From Candidatus Brocadiales bacterium (lineage in GTDB: Bacteria > Planctomycetota > Brocadiia > Brocadiales > Bathyanammoxibiaceae): a DNA stretch of 5,075 nucleotides. A model generated the notes under the pieces. The model did not search any database. It had not been told where the DNA came from and saw nothing but the letters and a program-made list of their open reading frames with translations. The position numbers and the translations under genes were made by a program. The first letter of the stretch is position 1. Each line of letters starts with the position of its first letter. The stretch spans positions 1-5,075 of the forward strand of contig JAUQZZ010000135.1 of NCBI GenBank assembly GCA_030586765.1, given 5' to 3'. This document shows, in pieces, positions 1 through 5,075 of the stretch.

Positions 1-18
1 GCTGAAGCCTGCGGCTAC
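1..18. repeat. Possible right half of a REP-like palindrome at the window edge
   Basis: The first 18 bases (GCTGAAGCCTGCGGCTAC) contain a small AGCC-TGC-GGCT stem. They resemble the right half of a palindrome of the form GCCGCAGGC-TGAA-GCCTGCGGC, a type of dispersed repeat I recall from environmental bacterial genomes. The left half would lie outside the window, so this rests on recall and not on a visible full repeat. It is read in frame as part of the asparaginase linker. Confidence 0.35.
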
Positions 19-408
19 TTACAATGGCGGAGACGTCGTGAAGGGATGGGGACAGTGGGGGCGGTGGCTATAGACAGTGAGGGGAATATCGCATCTGCTA
101 CCTCTACGGGTGGGGTAGGGTGCGAGACCCCGGGTAGGGTAAGCGATGTGGCCTCCCCGTGTGGAACCTATGCCAACGGGTTAGTGGGCGTATCCTGTTC
201 GGGGAGGGGAGAGGATATAGTCAATGCGGCCCTGGCTGTAAGGGTGGCAACGAGGGTGTCCGATAGTATGGGGCTTAAGGAGGCCATGAAATTAGCCCTC
301 AGAGAACTGGGGGCCGTTGGGGGGAAGGCAGGCATGATAGCCCTTGATAAAGAAGGACAGGCCCTGTGCCTCTACAACACGCCATTTATGTCTTATGCGG
401 TTAGGTGA
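1..408 (+). CDS. Plant-type L-asparaginase / isoaspartyl peptidase, 5'-truncated by the window edge (complete beta subunit)
   Basis: This is an Ntn-hydrolase precursor that cleaves itself into alpha and beta chains and hydrolyses L-asparagine or beta-aspartyl dipeptides. The frame is open from base 1, so the alpha subunit lies outside the window. The beta chain would start at the Thr encoded at 52-54, in GTVGAVA, and is about 118 residues long, slightly short for the family. Visible family residues are the nucleophile Thr, the second Thr in ATSTGG (97-111), and Arg and Asp in GRVSD (133-147). These match Thr168, Thr186, Arg196 and Asp199 of human ASRGL1. The usual Thr-Gly of the substrate pocket (TTGHGE in the human enzyme) is Ser-Gly here, in CSGRGE. 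The ATG at 46 is not the real start: no suitably spaced ribosome binding site precedes it, and starting there would remove the alpha chain. The gene converges on the 922-residue CDS, with 2 bp between the stops. Confidence 0.9.
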   Translation, partial: AEACGYLQWRRRREGMGTVGAVAIDSEGNIASATSTGGVGCETPGRVSDVASPCGTYANGLVGVSCSGRGEDIVNAALAVRVATRVSDSMGLKEAMKLALRELGAVGGKAGMIALDKEGQALCLYNTPFMSYAVR

Positions 409-410
409 AC

Positions 411-3179
411 CTATTTCTTCCTCCACCTAAGCGTCGGGTCCAGCATGGAGAAGTCCATCTTTTCTTTCTTCAGCTTCTTATGCCTCTCGTGGACATCGTC
501 TACCCTATGGAATATCTCTTTCGCCACCATCGCCGCCAGCCCCTCTGCACGTTCCTTAGAAAAATCAGCCCTTAGCTGTTCCGTCATTACCGCAGTGAGT
601 TCCTCTTCTCCCAGGTCGTTGGTGTCCTTCCAGATAGAATAGAGCTGTACCGAGTCCCAGAATTTTTCTGGCCTAATCCTCTCGTAGATACCTCTTTCCA
701 ACTTAGCAGGCTCAAAGCTGATACCTTTAACATTCAGACTCAACTTCCTGGTAGGGATGTCAAATCTGCCTCTGTAGGAGGCGGCGGCTGGGAAGGGCGC
801 ATCGTATTTCTTCCCCCAGGCCTTGACGGAGACCGTGCCCTTTACCTCCCCCGTCTTTATGTTGAGCGTACCCGCACTGTTCTCAGGAGAATTCAGGGTG
901 AGATTAATGTCCCCCCTGGATTTTCCCATTGCCTTAAAGGAGGGGGCATGGGCCTCCAGGGCAGTGATATTGAACTTTACAATGTTCGGGTTCCCCGTGG
1001 GGGCCAGAGACACCGCTACCTTGCCCGTGGGGTTGGAGAATACCGCCTTCCCTTTCTCTTTTCTGGAGCTTATCCCTGTCTCCAGTTCGTAGATCATACC
1101 CAATTGGAATTGTGCGTTACCTGGAAATTCAAGGGGACTGGACAGTTTGAAATCCAGAGGCACATCCAGGATATAGCTCCAGAATCGGGAGCCCTCCGGC
1201 ATCTCTAAAAACCGCTCCATAAGCTTCACAACCCACAGGTCTTCCTCAGGAATGTCCTCCATGTCGGAAAAGAATTCGGAAAAGAACCAGGAGAAGGGTT
1301 TTTGCGGGGTCTTGTTATACGGGGCAAGGAGGTCGTCCGGTTCTACCGCATCGCCGCAGGTCTCATGCAACCCCTTGAAGGCCTTCGTTACCACAATCAA
1401 CTCAGTTAGCTTCTCCTGCCTAGGGGTTAGGGGACCTTTATGTGGGGTATAGGCAACGGAGCCATCAGGAGGGGCAAGCCTTTTCTCACTATCCGCGCAA
1501 AAGGCAGGAACCTTAACAGTGGCCGTTCTTCCTGGCCACAGTAGTACAGGCGGAACATAGCCTACCTGATAAGGCGAATAGGCCTGGTTCTCTGGCTCAA
1601 GGAGTGTGCCTGTTGGGATAACAACCATACATTTACTATCCGTTTTATTGGTAAGGGTTAAGGTCATTCCTGTGGTAGTGCCTGTGCCTCTAATTGAGAG
1701 CGCCAGTTTGTTGCTTTCCAGACCTTCTTCAAGGGAAAGGGGTGGGAGCTTCGGGATTGACGGTGGATATTTTCTCCCGGCAAGGCCAGTAGGTCTAGGG
1801 ATACCGTCCTCTCCTATAACCCACTCATAGTCAGCGCCTCCGCCCCCGTATGGTGAGGGATGGCCAACAATTCCCGTACCCCTTGTGAACTCTTCCCTGG
1901 CCCGCTCTGCCCAATCAACTGATGGCAGCCAGTAACCTTCAACGGGATTCCCATTGGCGTCCCATGTTTGTATTGTAATGTTACCATCCGCATCCCGGGT
2001 AATCCTCTGTCTCAGATTCCCGTCTTTATCATAGGCTTCCTGAACGTGTGGCGTTCCATTGTCATAACCACTCCATATTGTATAGTCTCCATAATCTGGG
2101 TCATATTCCACATCGACCCTTACGGACTCCTCCGTCAGATGCCCCTCGTGGTCAGCAGTAATTTTTTTATCCATTATGCCGTCATTGTCTGTATCTACGT
2201 ATTCGGTGTACCCTCCCTGTGGATTATATATCCTTACCCTGAACTGGCCTGTTCCCGGTTCTCCCCACTGGGCCTCTGCGCTCGGCCTTCCGTCATACCC
2301 ATAGGTTATCACCGTATCTCCGAACCCGTCCCCGTCCTTGTCTATATAGACCTGTGGCCTCCCCCATTCATCATTACCGTAGAATGGCCAACCTTTTTGT
2401 GCCCGTTCGTAAAGGAGCCTATCCCTTTTCCTTGTCCTGGCCGTTGTAACGCCCTCCTTCTTCTGGGTGGCCTTCAGTACCGCCTCTGTGGTCGGACTCG
2501 GCTCAGGAGGGACCGATGGCCCCTCCTCCGGCTGTTCGGGTCTTTGTGGGAGAGATAGCTCCTCCAGTATGTACTTATCCGCGTACCCGGGTGGTTCCGG
2601 TTCCGAAGGCGGTGGTGGAGGGAGAATCATCCTCCTGTATGTCTCCGAGTCGTATATTTCTGCAATCATCCTGTCTATTTCCTCTTTTATGGCGGTGCGC
2701 TCCTCATCACTGATTTCTCCCCTATAATATTTCTCCTCCGCATGTCCCCTTATACTGTAGAGCCTTTCAAGGAATTCAGGTGTGAAAGCGCGTATAATCC
2801 CTACATTCAATAGATCCTGTACCCACTGCCTTATCTCGGCCTTGAGTTCCTGGAATCCCTGGGAGGGCCCTGGTGGAGGTTGTTGAGGTTGCTGGGGCTG
2901 TTCAGGGGGTTCCTGGCTCACCAAGCGGGTAGGGTCTACTTGTTCAAAGGCCCTGGCCAGTTCCTCTGCCAGTTTATCCAGGGCTCCCTCTTTGTCAGCC
3001 TCCTGAGCGGCCTTGAGCGCCATCATGGTACTAAATAAGATTCCAAAGGCCTCTTCTGCCTCTCTAGACCTCTCTCCACCCTCACCTACCCCGCACTTGC
3101 CGCAGGTAGCGCCTGCCTGGCTACCAGGGAGGAGTGATAGGCTGAGAATAAAGACGAAAGTTAAAAAGATTCTAAACAT
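411..3179 (-). CDS. Large secreted protein of unknown function with calcium-loop and RHS/YD-like repeats (922 aa)
   Basis: I do not recognise a family for the whole protein. Residues 1-24 form a signal peptide (hydrophobic core FLTFVFILSLSLL, cleavage likely after AGA), followed by a CGKCG motif. Residues 38-84 and 109-180 look helical and are separated by a Pro/Gln-rich linker (91-107). A second Pro/Glu-rich linker spans 187-228. Residues 278-411 carry acidic loops DKDGDGFGD and DTDNDGIMD, like EF-hand or thrombospondin type 3 calcium sites, then DKDGN, DADGN and DANGN, like RHS/YD repeats. Residues 489-575 look like a beta sandwich with Cys517 and Cys561. Residues 628-672 are helical, 676-825 beta-rich, and 830-905 helical with a very basic end. 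I start it at the ATG at 3179 because the signal peptide begins there and GGAGG lies 8 nt upstream. The longer frame, to 3278, begins inside a hairpin arm and would bury the signal peptide. It follows the lipoprotein gene and is probably exported with an envelope role. Confidence 0.85.
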   Translation of the reverse strand: MFRIFLTFVFILSLSLLPGSQAGATCGKCGVGEGGERSREAEEAFGILFSTMMALKAAQEADKEGALDKLAEELARAFEQVDPTRLVSQEPPEQPQQPQQPPPGPSQGFQELKAEIRQWVQDLLNVGIIRAFTPEFLERLYSIRGHAEEKYYRGEISDEERTAIKEEIDRMIAEIYDSETYRRMILPPPPPSEPEPPGYADKYILEELSLPQRPEQPEEGPSVPPEPSPTTEAVLKATQKKEGVTTARTRKRDRLLYERAQKGWPFYGNDEWGRPQVYIDKDGDGFGDTVITYGYDGRPSAEAQWGEPGTGQFRVRIYNPQGGYTEYVDTDNDGIMDKKITADHEGHLTEESVRVDVEYDPDYGDYTIWSGYDNGTPHVQEAYDKDGNLRQRITRDADGNITIQTWDANGNPVEGYWLPSVDWAERAREEFTRGTGIVGHPSPYGGGGADYEWVIGEDGIPRPTGLAGRKYPPSIPKLPPLSLEEGLESNKLALSIRGTGTTTGMTLTLTNKTDSKCMVVIPTGTLLEPENQAYSPYQVGYVPPVLLWPGRTATVKVPAFCADSEKRLAPPDGSVAYTPHKGPLTPRQEKLTELIVVTKAFKGLHETCGDAVEPDDLLAPYNKTPQKPFSWFFSEFFSDMEDIPEEDLWVVKLMERFLEMPEGSRFWSYILDVPLDFKLSSPLEFPGNAQFQLGMIYELETGISSRKEKGKAVFSNPTGKVAVSLAPTGNPNIVKFNITALEAHAPSFKAMGKSRGDINLTLNSPENSAGTLNIKTGEVKGTVSVKAWGKKYDAPFPAAASYRGRFDIPTRKLSLNVKGISFEPAKLERGIYERIRPEKFWDSVQLYSIWKDTNDLGEEELTAVMTEQLRADFSKERAEGLAAMVAKEIFHRVDDVHERHKKLKKEKMDFSMLDPTLRWRKK

Positions 3180-3185
3180 GGCCGA

Positions 3186-3192
3186 CCCCTCC
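3186..3192 (-). promoter_or_regulatory. Ribosome binding site that fixes the start of the 922-residue secreted protein
   Basis: Read on the minus strand this is GGAGGGG. Its GGAGG core ends 8 nt before the ATG at 3179. It supports that start over the in-frame ATG at 3278. Confidence 0.75.
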
Positions 3193-3243
3193 AGTATAAG
3201 TTCTTTTGTACTTCTAAACCCATTTCCTCCTCTCAAACAGAAG

Positions 3244-3282
3244 ATAGGTGAGGCTTCGCAGAGAAATAGAAGCCTCACCTAT
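3244..3282 (-). terminator. Perfect 14-bp inverted repeat between the two envelope genes (terminator or attenuator)
   Basis: The arms ATAGGTGAGGCTTC (3244-3257) and GAAGCCTCACCTAT (3269-3282) pair perfectly around an 11-nt loop. The hairpin begins 26 nt after the lipoprotein stop and ends about 50 nt before the ribosome binding site of the 922-residue gene. In the minus direction the following sequence is CTTCTGTTTGAG, with no clear run of T. It is therefore either a weak intrinsic terminator, a partial attenuator that lowers expression of the second gene, or an mRNA-stabilising stem. The stem itself is plain in the sequence; its role is inferred. Confidence 0.65.
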
Positions 3283-3308
3283 ATTCAAAGGATTCTCAGC
3301 CGGCTTTA

Positions 3309-4082
3309 TCAATCACTGACGCCTCTTCCAGTGACCACTGTGCCTGCCAGATTGGCACCACTAGCATCTGAGAATGTAACGGCATCAGTAAATGTGCCGA
3401 CAGCAGGAGGAGCAAAAGTGATGGTCACAGCAACACTGCCAGGTGTCGTAGCAGTTGCCGCAGGGACATTAAAACTGTTTCCAGGTGCCGTTACTGTGAA
3501 CCCCCGGTTACCGCCGGACCACGATGCATTAACAGCTATCGCATTGGGGCTGTTATTTTGTATGTTGAAGGTGCGAGTGGCGTTTCCCCCAACCAGGACG
3601 TTGCCGAAGTCAAGGGCTTGCCCTGCGACCATATCGCCACCTGTCACCGAAAGTGCACCCACTGCCTTTTGAGTGACCCCATTCCCCCTAAGTCTTATGC
3701 TAGTATGCGTCCCCCCCGTAAATCCTGGGCTTGCCCTCCCACTATGTCCTCCTGTCCTGCTGGGTGAGAAGTTGATGAGATAGTTCGGGGTGGACTGGCC
3801 AGGGTTAATAATCATGGCCTGAAAGGCTGGACCACCATAAGTAAAAGCTTTTTCCGTATTTACGGCGAGCCCCACTATCTCCCCGGGGTCGGTTCCGTTG
3901 TTTGTCCAGCTGATGGTATCCTGTTTAGTCGTCCCCACATAAACGTCTCCAAAGTCAAGAGTAGCGTTAGCAGGTACGAGATTAGCATTACCTGGTGGGG
4001 CGCACCCGGCCATCCATGTGACTAAGAGAAGCAGGACAAACAGGAAACTGCCTTGTCTTATCACACTAACCAGTTTTTCCAT
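3309..4082 (-). CDS. Lipoprotein with two ASH/HYDIN-type (choice-of-anchor D) domains, 257 aa
   Basis: This is a probable surface or periplasmic lipoprotein. A basic N-terminus, the hydrophobic stretch SFLFVLLLLVTW and the lipobox MAGC give lipidation at Cys27, the only cysteine. Ala follows the Cys, which in proteobacteria would permit export to the outer membrane. Two tandem Ig-like repeats follow, at about residues 38-136 and 155-255. Each opens with a near-identical LDFG(D/N)V.VG strand and closes with LRGNGV or VTGRGV, as in the ASPM-SPD-2-Hydin family. These domains are usually structural or adhesive, and no catalytic motif is visible. The ATG at 4082 is preferred because AAAGGAGGT ends 6 nt before it. 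The in-frame ATG at 4088 directly abuts that site with no spacer, and using it would only add Met-Ala. The gene lies upstream of the 922-residue secreted protein on the same strand, across 129 bp that contain a hairpin, so a shared envelope role is possible. Confidence 0.88.
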   Translation of the reverse strand: MEKLVSVIRQGSFLFVLLLLVTWMAGCAPPGNANLVPANATLDFGDVYVGTTKQDTISWTNNGTDPGEIVGLAVNTEKAFTYGGPAFQAMIINPGQSTPNYLINFSPSRTGGHSGRASPGFTGGTHTSIRLRGNGVTQKAVGALSVTGGDMVAGQALDFGNVLVGGNATRTFNIQNNSPNAIAVNASWSGGNRGFTVTAPGNSFNVPAATATTPGSVAVTITFAPPAVGTFTDAVTFSDASGANLAGTVVTGRGVSD

Positions 4083-4088
4083 CGCCAT

Positions 4089-4097
4089 ACCTCCTTT
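4089..4097 (-). promoter_or_regulatory. Ribosome binding site that decides the lipoprotein start
   Basis: Read on the minus strand this is AAAGGAGGT, a full match to the 16S rRNA tail. It touches the ATG at 4088 but sits 6 nt from the ATG at 4082, which favours the latter. The 25-residue peptide gene carries the same nine bases at the same spacing. Confidence 0.8.
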
Positions 4098-4438
4098 CTT
4101 GGGTCTATGCCCAGGAGACTTGATTTCAAGCCTTGCATCCCAGTAATGCAGAGTTGGGTTGAATAGGGATTTTTAATGTATTCAATCTTAAACACTTTAT
4201 TGCATTCCTCACGCCCTGGAGAGTCTTTAAAAGAGTATACCACATGATGCGTAAGGGGGCAAATTTCTAAGTATGCTATGTTAAATATACAACACAAATA
4301 CATTACGTCTGCTCTGAAACTGGAAGGACAGGAGACCATGGACAAAGAAGATTCTTCTCCGCCTAAGATACCCAAAGAAAAGGTTTGAAAAAAGGAGCAA
4401 CATGGGGTAATAATTAGAGAGCCAAGTGGCACTCAACT
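4098..4438. other. Divergent intergenic region without a convincing gene
   Basis: This AT-richer spacer separates the minus-strand envelope genes from the plus-strand peptide-CBS pair. It contains the candidate lipoprotein promoter. It also holds an open frame of 16 codons (4338-4388), or 36 codons if started at 4278, and an ATG-GGG-TAA at 4402-4410 preceded by AAAGGAG. None is convincing as a gene. I found no clear promoter for the plus-strand genes and no riboswitch or tRNA that I could recognise. Confidence 0.6.
4234..4262 (-). promoter_or_regulatory. Candidate sigma-70 promoter for the lipoprotein gene
   Basis: On the minus strand TTGCCC (4257-4262) and TATACT (4234-4239) are separated by exactly 17 nt. 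They match the -35 and -10 consensus at 4 of 6 and 5 of 6 positions. A transcript would begin near 4227, leaving an untranslated leader of roughly 145 nt. This was found by eye and has no experimental support. Confidence 0.4.
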
Positions 4439-4448
4439 AAAAGGAGGT
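4439..4448 (+). promoter_or_regulatory. Strong ribosome binding site for the 25-residue peptide
   Basis: AAAAGGAGGT lies 6 nt before the ATG at 4455. This is a near-perfect anti-16S match at ideal spacing and the main reason to believe the very short gene is translated. Confidence 0.8.
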
Positions 4449-4454
4449 GTGATT

Positions 4455-4532
4455 ATGGGTTGTGGGAAGCCTCATGGAAAGAAGACGGCTGGGCCTAAGA
4501 AGGCCACAGCTAAGACCAAGAAGGGCAAATAA
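4455..4532 (+). CDS. Lysine-rich small protein, 25 aa, function unknown
   Basis: The frame starts MGCGKPHGKK and ends AKTKKGK before TAA. Nine of its 25 residues are Lys, with no acidic and no large hydrophobic residues after Met1, so it is strongly basic, disordered and not membrane-bound. Ala, Thr, Pro and Gly are interspersed, recalling histone H1-like tails, which suggests but does not show binding to nucleic acid or another polyanion. Cys3 and His7 could bind a metal, but that is speculation. An excellent ribosome binding site sits 6 nt upstream. The CBS-domain gene follows after 38 nt on the same strand, so cotranscription is likely. The gene is too short for most gene callers. It could instead be a leader peptide, although a regulatory leader would usually have a recognisable attenuator, and none is seen. 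Confidence 0.65.
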   Translation: MGCGKPHGKKTAGPKKATAKTKKGK

Positions 4533-4557
4533 TAGTATCCTTTGTTTTGTGTTAGAT

Positions 4558-4565
4558 AAGGAGGG
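4558..4565 (+). promoter_or_regulatory. Ribosome binding site of the CBS-domain gene
   Basis: AAGGAGGG has its GGAGG core 6 nt before the ATG at 4571 and supports that start. Confidence 0.75.
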
Positions 4566-4570
4566 ATTTT

Positions 4571-4972
4571 ATGAAGGGATTAAAGGCACGTGACATAATG
4601 ACTAGACCGGTAGTCTCGGCCCGAAAGGGTGCATCAGCCAGGGACGTGGCCATGCAACTCCTCTGCGGACTCTACAGTGGTATGCCTGTTACGGATGAGG
4701 CGGGTAAGGTGGAGGGGGTCATCACTGAGCTTGACCTCCTTAAGGCGGTAAAGGACGGTAAAGAGCTGGTGAGAGTTACGGCGGGAGACGTCATGACCAA
4801 GGATGTAACCGCTGTGAATGCAGACGACCCTGTTGACAAAGTCCTGGATGTCTTAATGGATAAACGCTTTATCCGTGTGCCAGTCCTACAGAATGGGAAG
4901 CTGGTGGGGGTGGTCTCCCGTTGCGATGTCCTCAGGTGTCTCATAGAGCCAGAGTTTGTGACCTATATGTAG
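4571..4972 (+). CDS. Tandem CBS-domain protein, 133 aa
   Basis: This is a stand-alone pair of CBS domains, a cytoplasmic module that usually binds adenine nucleotides (AMP, ATP, SAM or similar) and modulates a partner. CBS1 covers about residues 7-66 (starting ARDIMTRPVV) and CBS2 about 71-125 (starting AGDVMTKDVT). Both have the opening D(I/V)MT motif and the ribose-phosphate motif G-h-h-(T/S)-x-x-D: GVITELD (49-55) and GVVSRCD (113-119). Both nucleotide sites therefore look intact. No other domain, signal peptide or membrane segment is present, and the length is normal for this class. It lies 38 nt downstream of the 25-residue peptide gene, probably in one operon. The target it regulates cannot be told from the window. 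Confidence 0.93.
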   Translation: MKGLKARDIMTRPVVSARKGASARDVAMQLLCGLYSGMPVTDEAGKVEGVITELDLLKAVKDGKELVRVTAGDVMTKDVTAVNADDPVDKVLDVLMDKRFIRVPVLQNGKLVGVVSRCDVLRCLIEPEFVTYM

Positions 4973-4981
4973 ATTGGGCAG

Positions 4982-5019
4982 GCCCTGTACCGTCCCTTCG
5001 CTCCGCTCTAGGGCAGGGC
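4982..5019 (+). terminator. Nested inverted repeat just after the CBS gene, possible terminator
   Basis: GCCCTG (4982-4987) pairs with CAGGGC (5014-5019), and an inner CCCT (4994-4997) pairs with AGGG (5010-5013). The structure begins 10 nt after the CBS stop codon. There is no T run after it, so termination is only a possibility. It may instead be part of the dispersed repeat cluster to its right. Confidence 0.4.
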
Positions 5020-5050
5020 TGGTGCAGGGCAGGGGTAAACCCTGCCCCTA
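5011..5050. repeat. GC-rich REP-like palindromic repeat
   Basis: GGGCAGGG (5027-5034) and CCCTGCCC (5040-5047) form a perfect 8-bp stem around GTAAA. A second copy of GGGCAGGG at 5011-5018 could compete for the same partner. The look is that of a short dispersed intergenic palindrome, not coding sequence. From 4973 to the end of the window I see no gene. Confidence 0.6.
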
Positions 5051-5075
5051 CGGCCCAGTGGGATAGGGCATATAT

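Noticed and set aside
46..408. ATG at 46 as the true start of a short 120-residue protein
   Set aside because: The frame is open upstream to base 1, no spaced ribosome binding site precedes this ATG, and the family needs an alpha subunit before the Thr nucleophile.
1968..2558. A 196-residue plus-strand frame opposite the large secreted protein
   Set aside because: It is antisense to a gene with a clear signal peptide and domain-like repeats. Its odd composition is what the complement of acidic and proline-rich codons would give.
3161..3223. A 20-codon minus-strand frame overlapping the start of the 922-residue gene, possible coupling leader
   Set aside because: AGGAGG lies only 2 nt from its ATG, too close for efficient initiation, and the peptide has no recognisable features.
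3180..3278. N-terminal extension of the 922-residue protein to the ATG at 3278
   Set aside because: That ATG lies in the right arm of a perfect hairpin, and the extension would put 33 residues in front of a clear signal peptide that has its own ribosome binding site.
3013..3672. A 219-residue plus-strand frame
   Set aside because: It crosses the antisense of two genes and their intergenic hairpin, and is a shadow of them.
4061..4432. A 123-residue minus-strand frame across the divergent spacer
   Set aside because: It overlaps the lipoprotein start and its ribosome binding site, and the protein has no domain-like features.
4417..4434. Weak inverted repeat GAGAGCC/GGCACTC before the peptide gene as a terminator or operator
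   Set aside because: The pairing leaves a loop of about 2 nt or needs a mismatch, so no stable stem forms.
4672..4944. A 90-residue minus-strand frame inside the CBS gene
   Set aside because: It is fully antisense to an intact two-domain CBS protein and shows Ser/Thr-rich shadow composition.

Overview
The window is about 5 kb of bacterial DNA with moderate GC and three blocks of genes. A lipoprotein signal and a Sec-type signal peptide point to a bacterium with an envelope-exposed compartment, most likely diderm. Strong AAAGGAGGT-type ribosome binding sites and GC-rich palindromic repeats at both ends fit an uncultured environmental lineage. Planctomycetota or a similar phylum is a guess that this window cannot prove.

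Left block (1-408, + strand): the 3' end of a plant-type L-asparaginase / isoaspartyl peptidase gene. It includes the whole catalytic beta subunit, which starts at the Thr nucleophile of a GTVGAVA motif. The reading frame is open to the left edge, so the gene is cut by the window. The first 18 bases look like half of a dispersed palindromic repeat, in frame in the linker before the autocleavage site.

Middle block (411-4082, - strand): two envelope genes read right to left. The first encodes a 257-residue lipoprotein with two ASH/HYDIN-type (choice-of-anchor D) beta-sandwich domains. A perfect 14-bp inverted repeat follows it. The second gene encodes a 922-residue secreted protein of unknown function with proline-rich linkers, acidic DxDxDGxxD calcium-type loops, RHS/YD-like motifs, beta-rich segments and a basic C-terminus. 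It ends 2 bp from the asparaginase stop, tail to tail.

Right block (4455-4972, + strand): a 25-residue lysine-rich peptide gene with an excellent ribosome binding site, then a 133-residue protein of two CBS domains, probably cotranscribed. The roughly 370-bp divergent spacer between the middle and right blocks holds a plausible sigma-70 promoter for the lipoprotein and some doubtful mini-ORFs. The right edge (4976-5062) is a cluster of GC-rich inverted repeats.

No mobile element gene, CRISPR array, tRNA or rRNA was recognised. The least explained items are the 922-residue secreted protein and the 25-residue peptide. The two envelope genes plausibly act together at the cell surface, whereas the CBS pair looks like a separate cytoplasmic nucleotide-sensing unit. 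Both are inferences from gene order and domain type.
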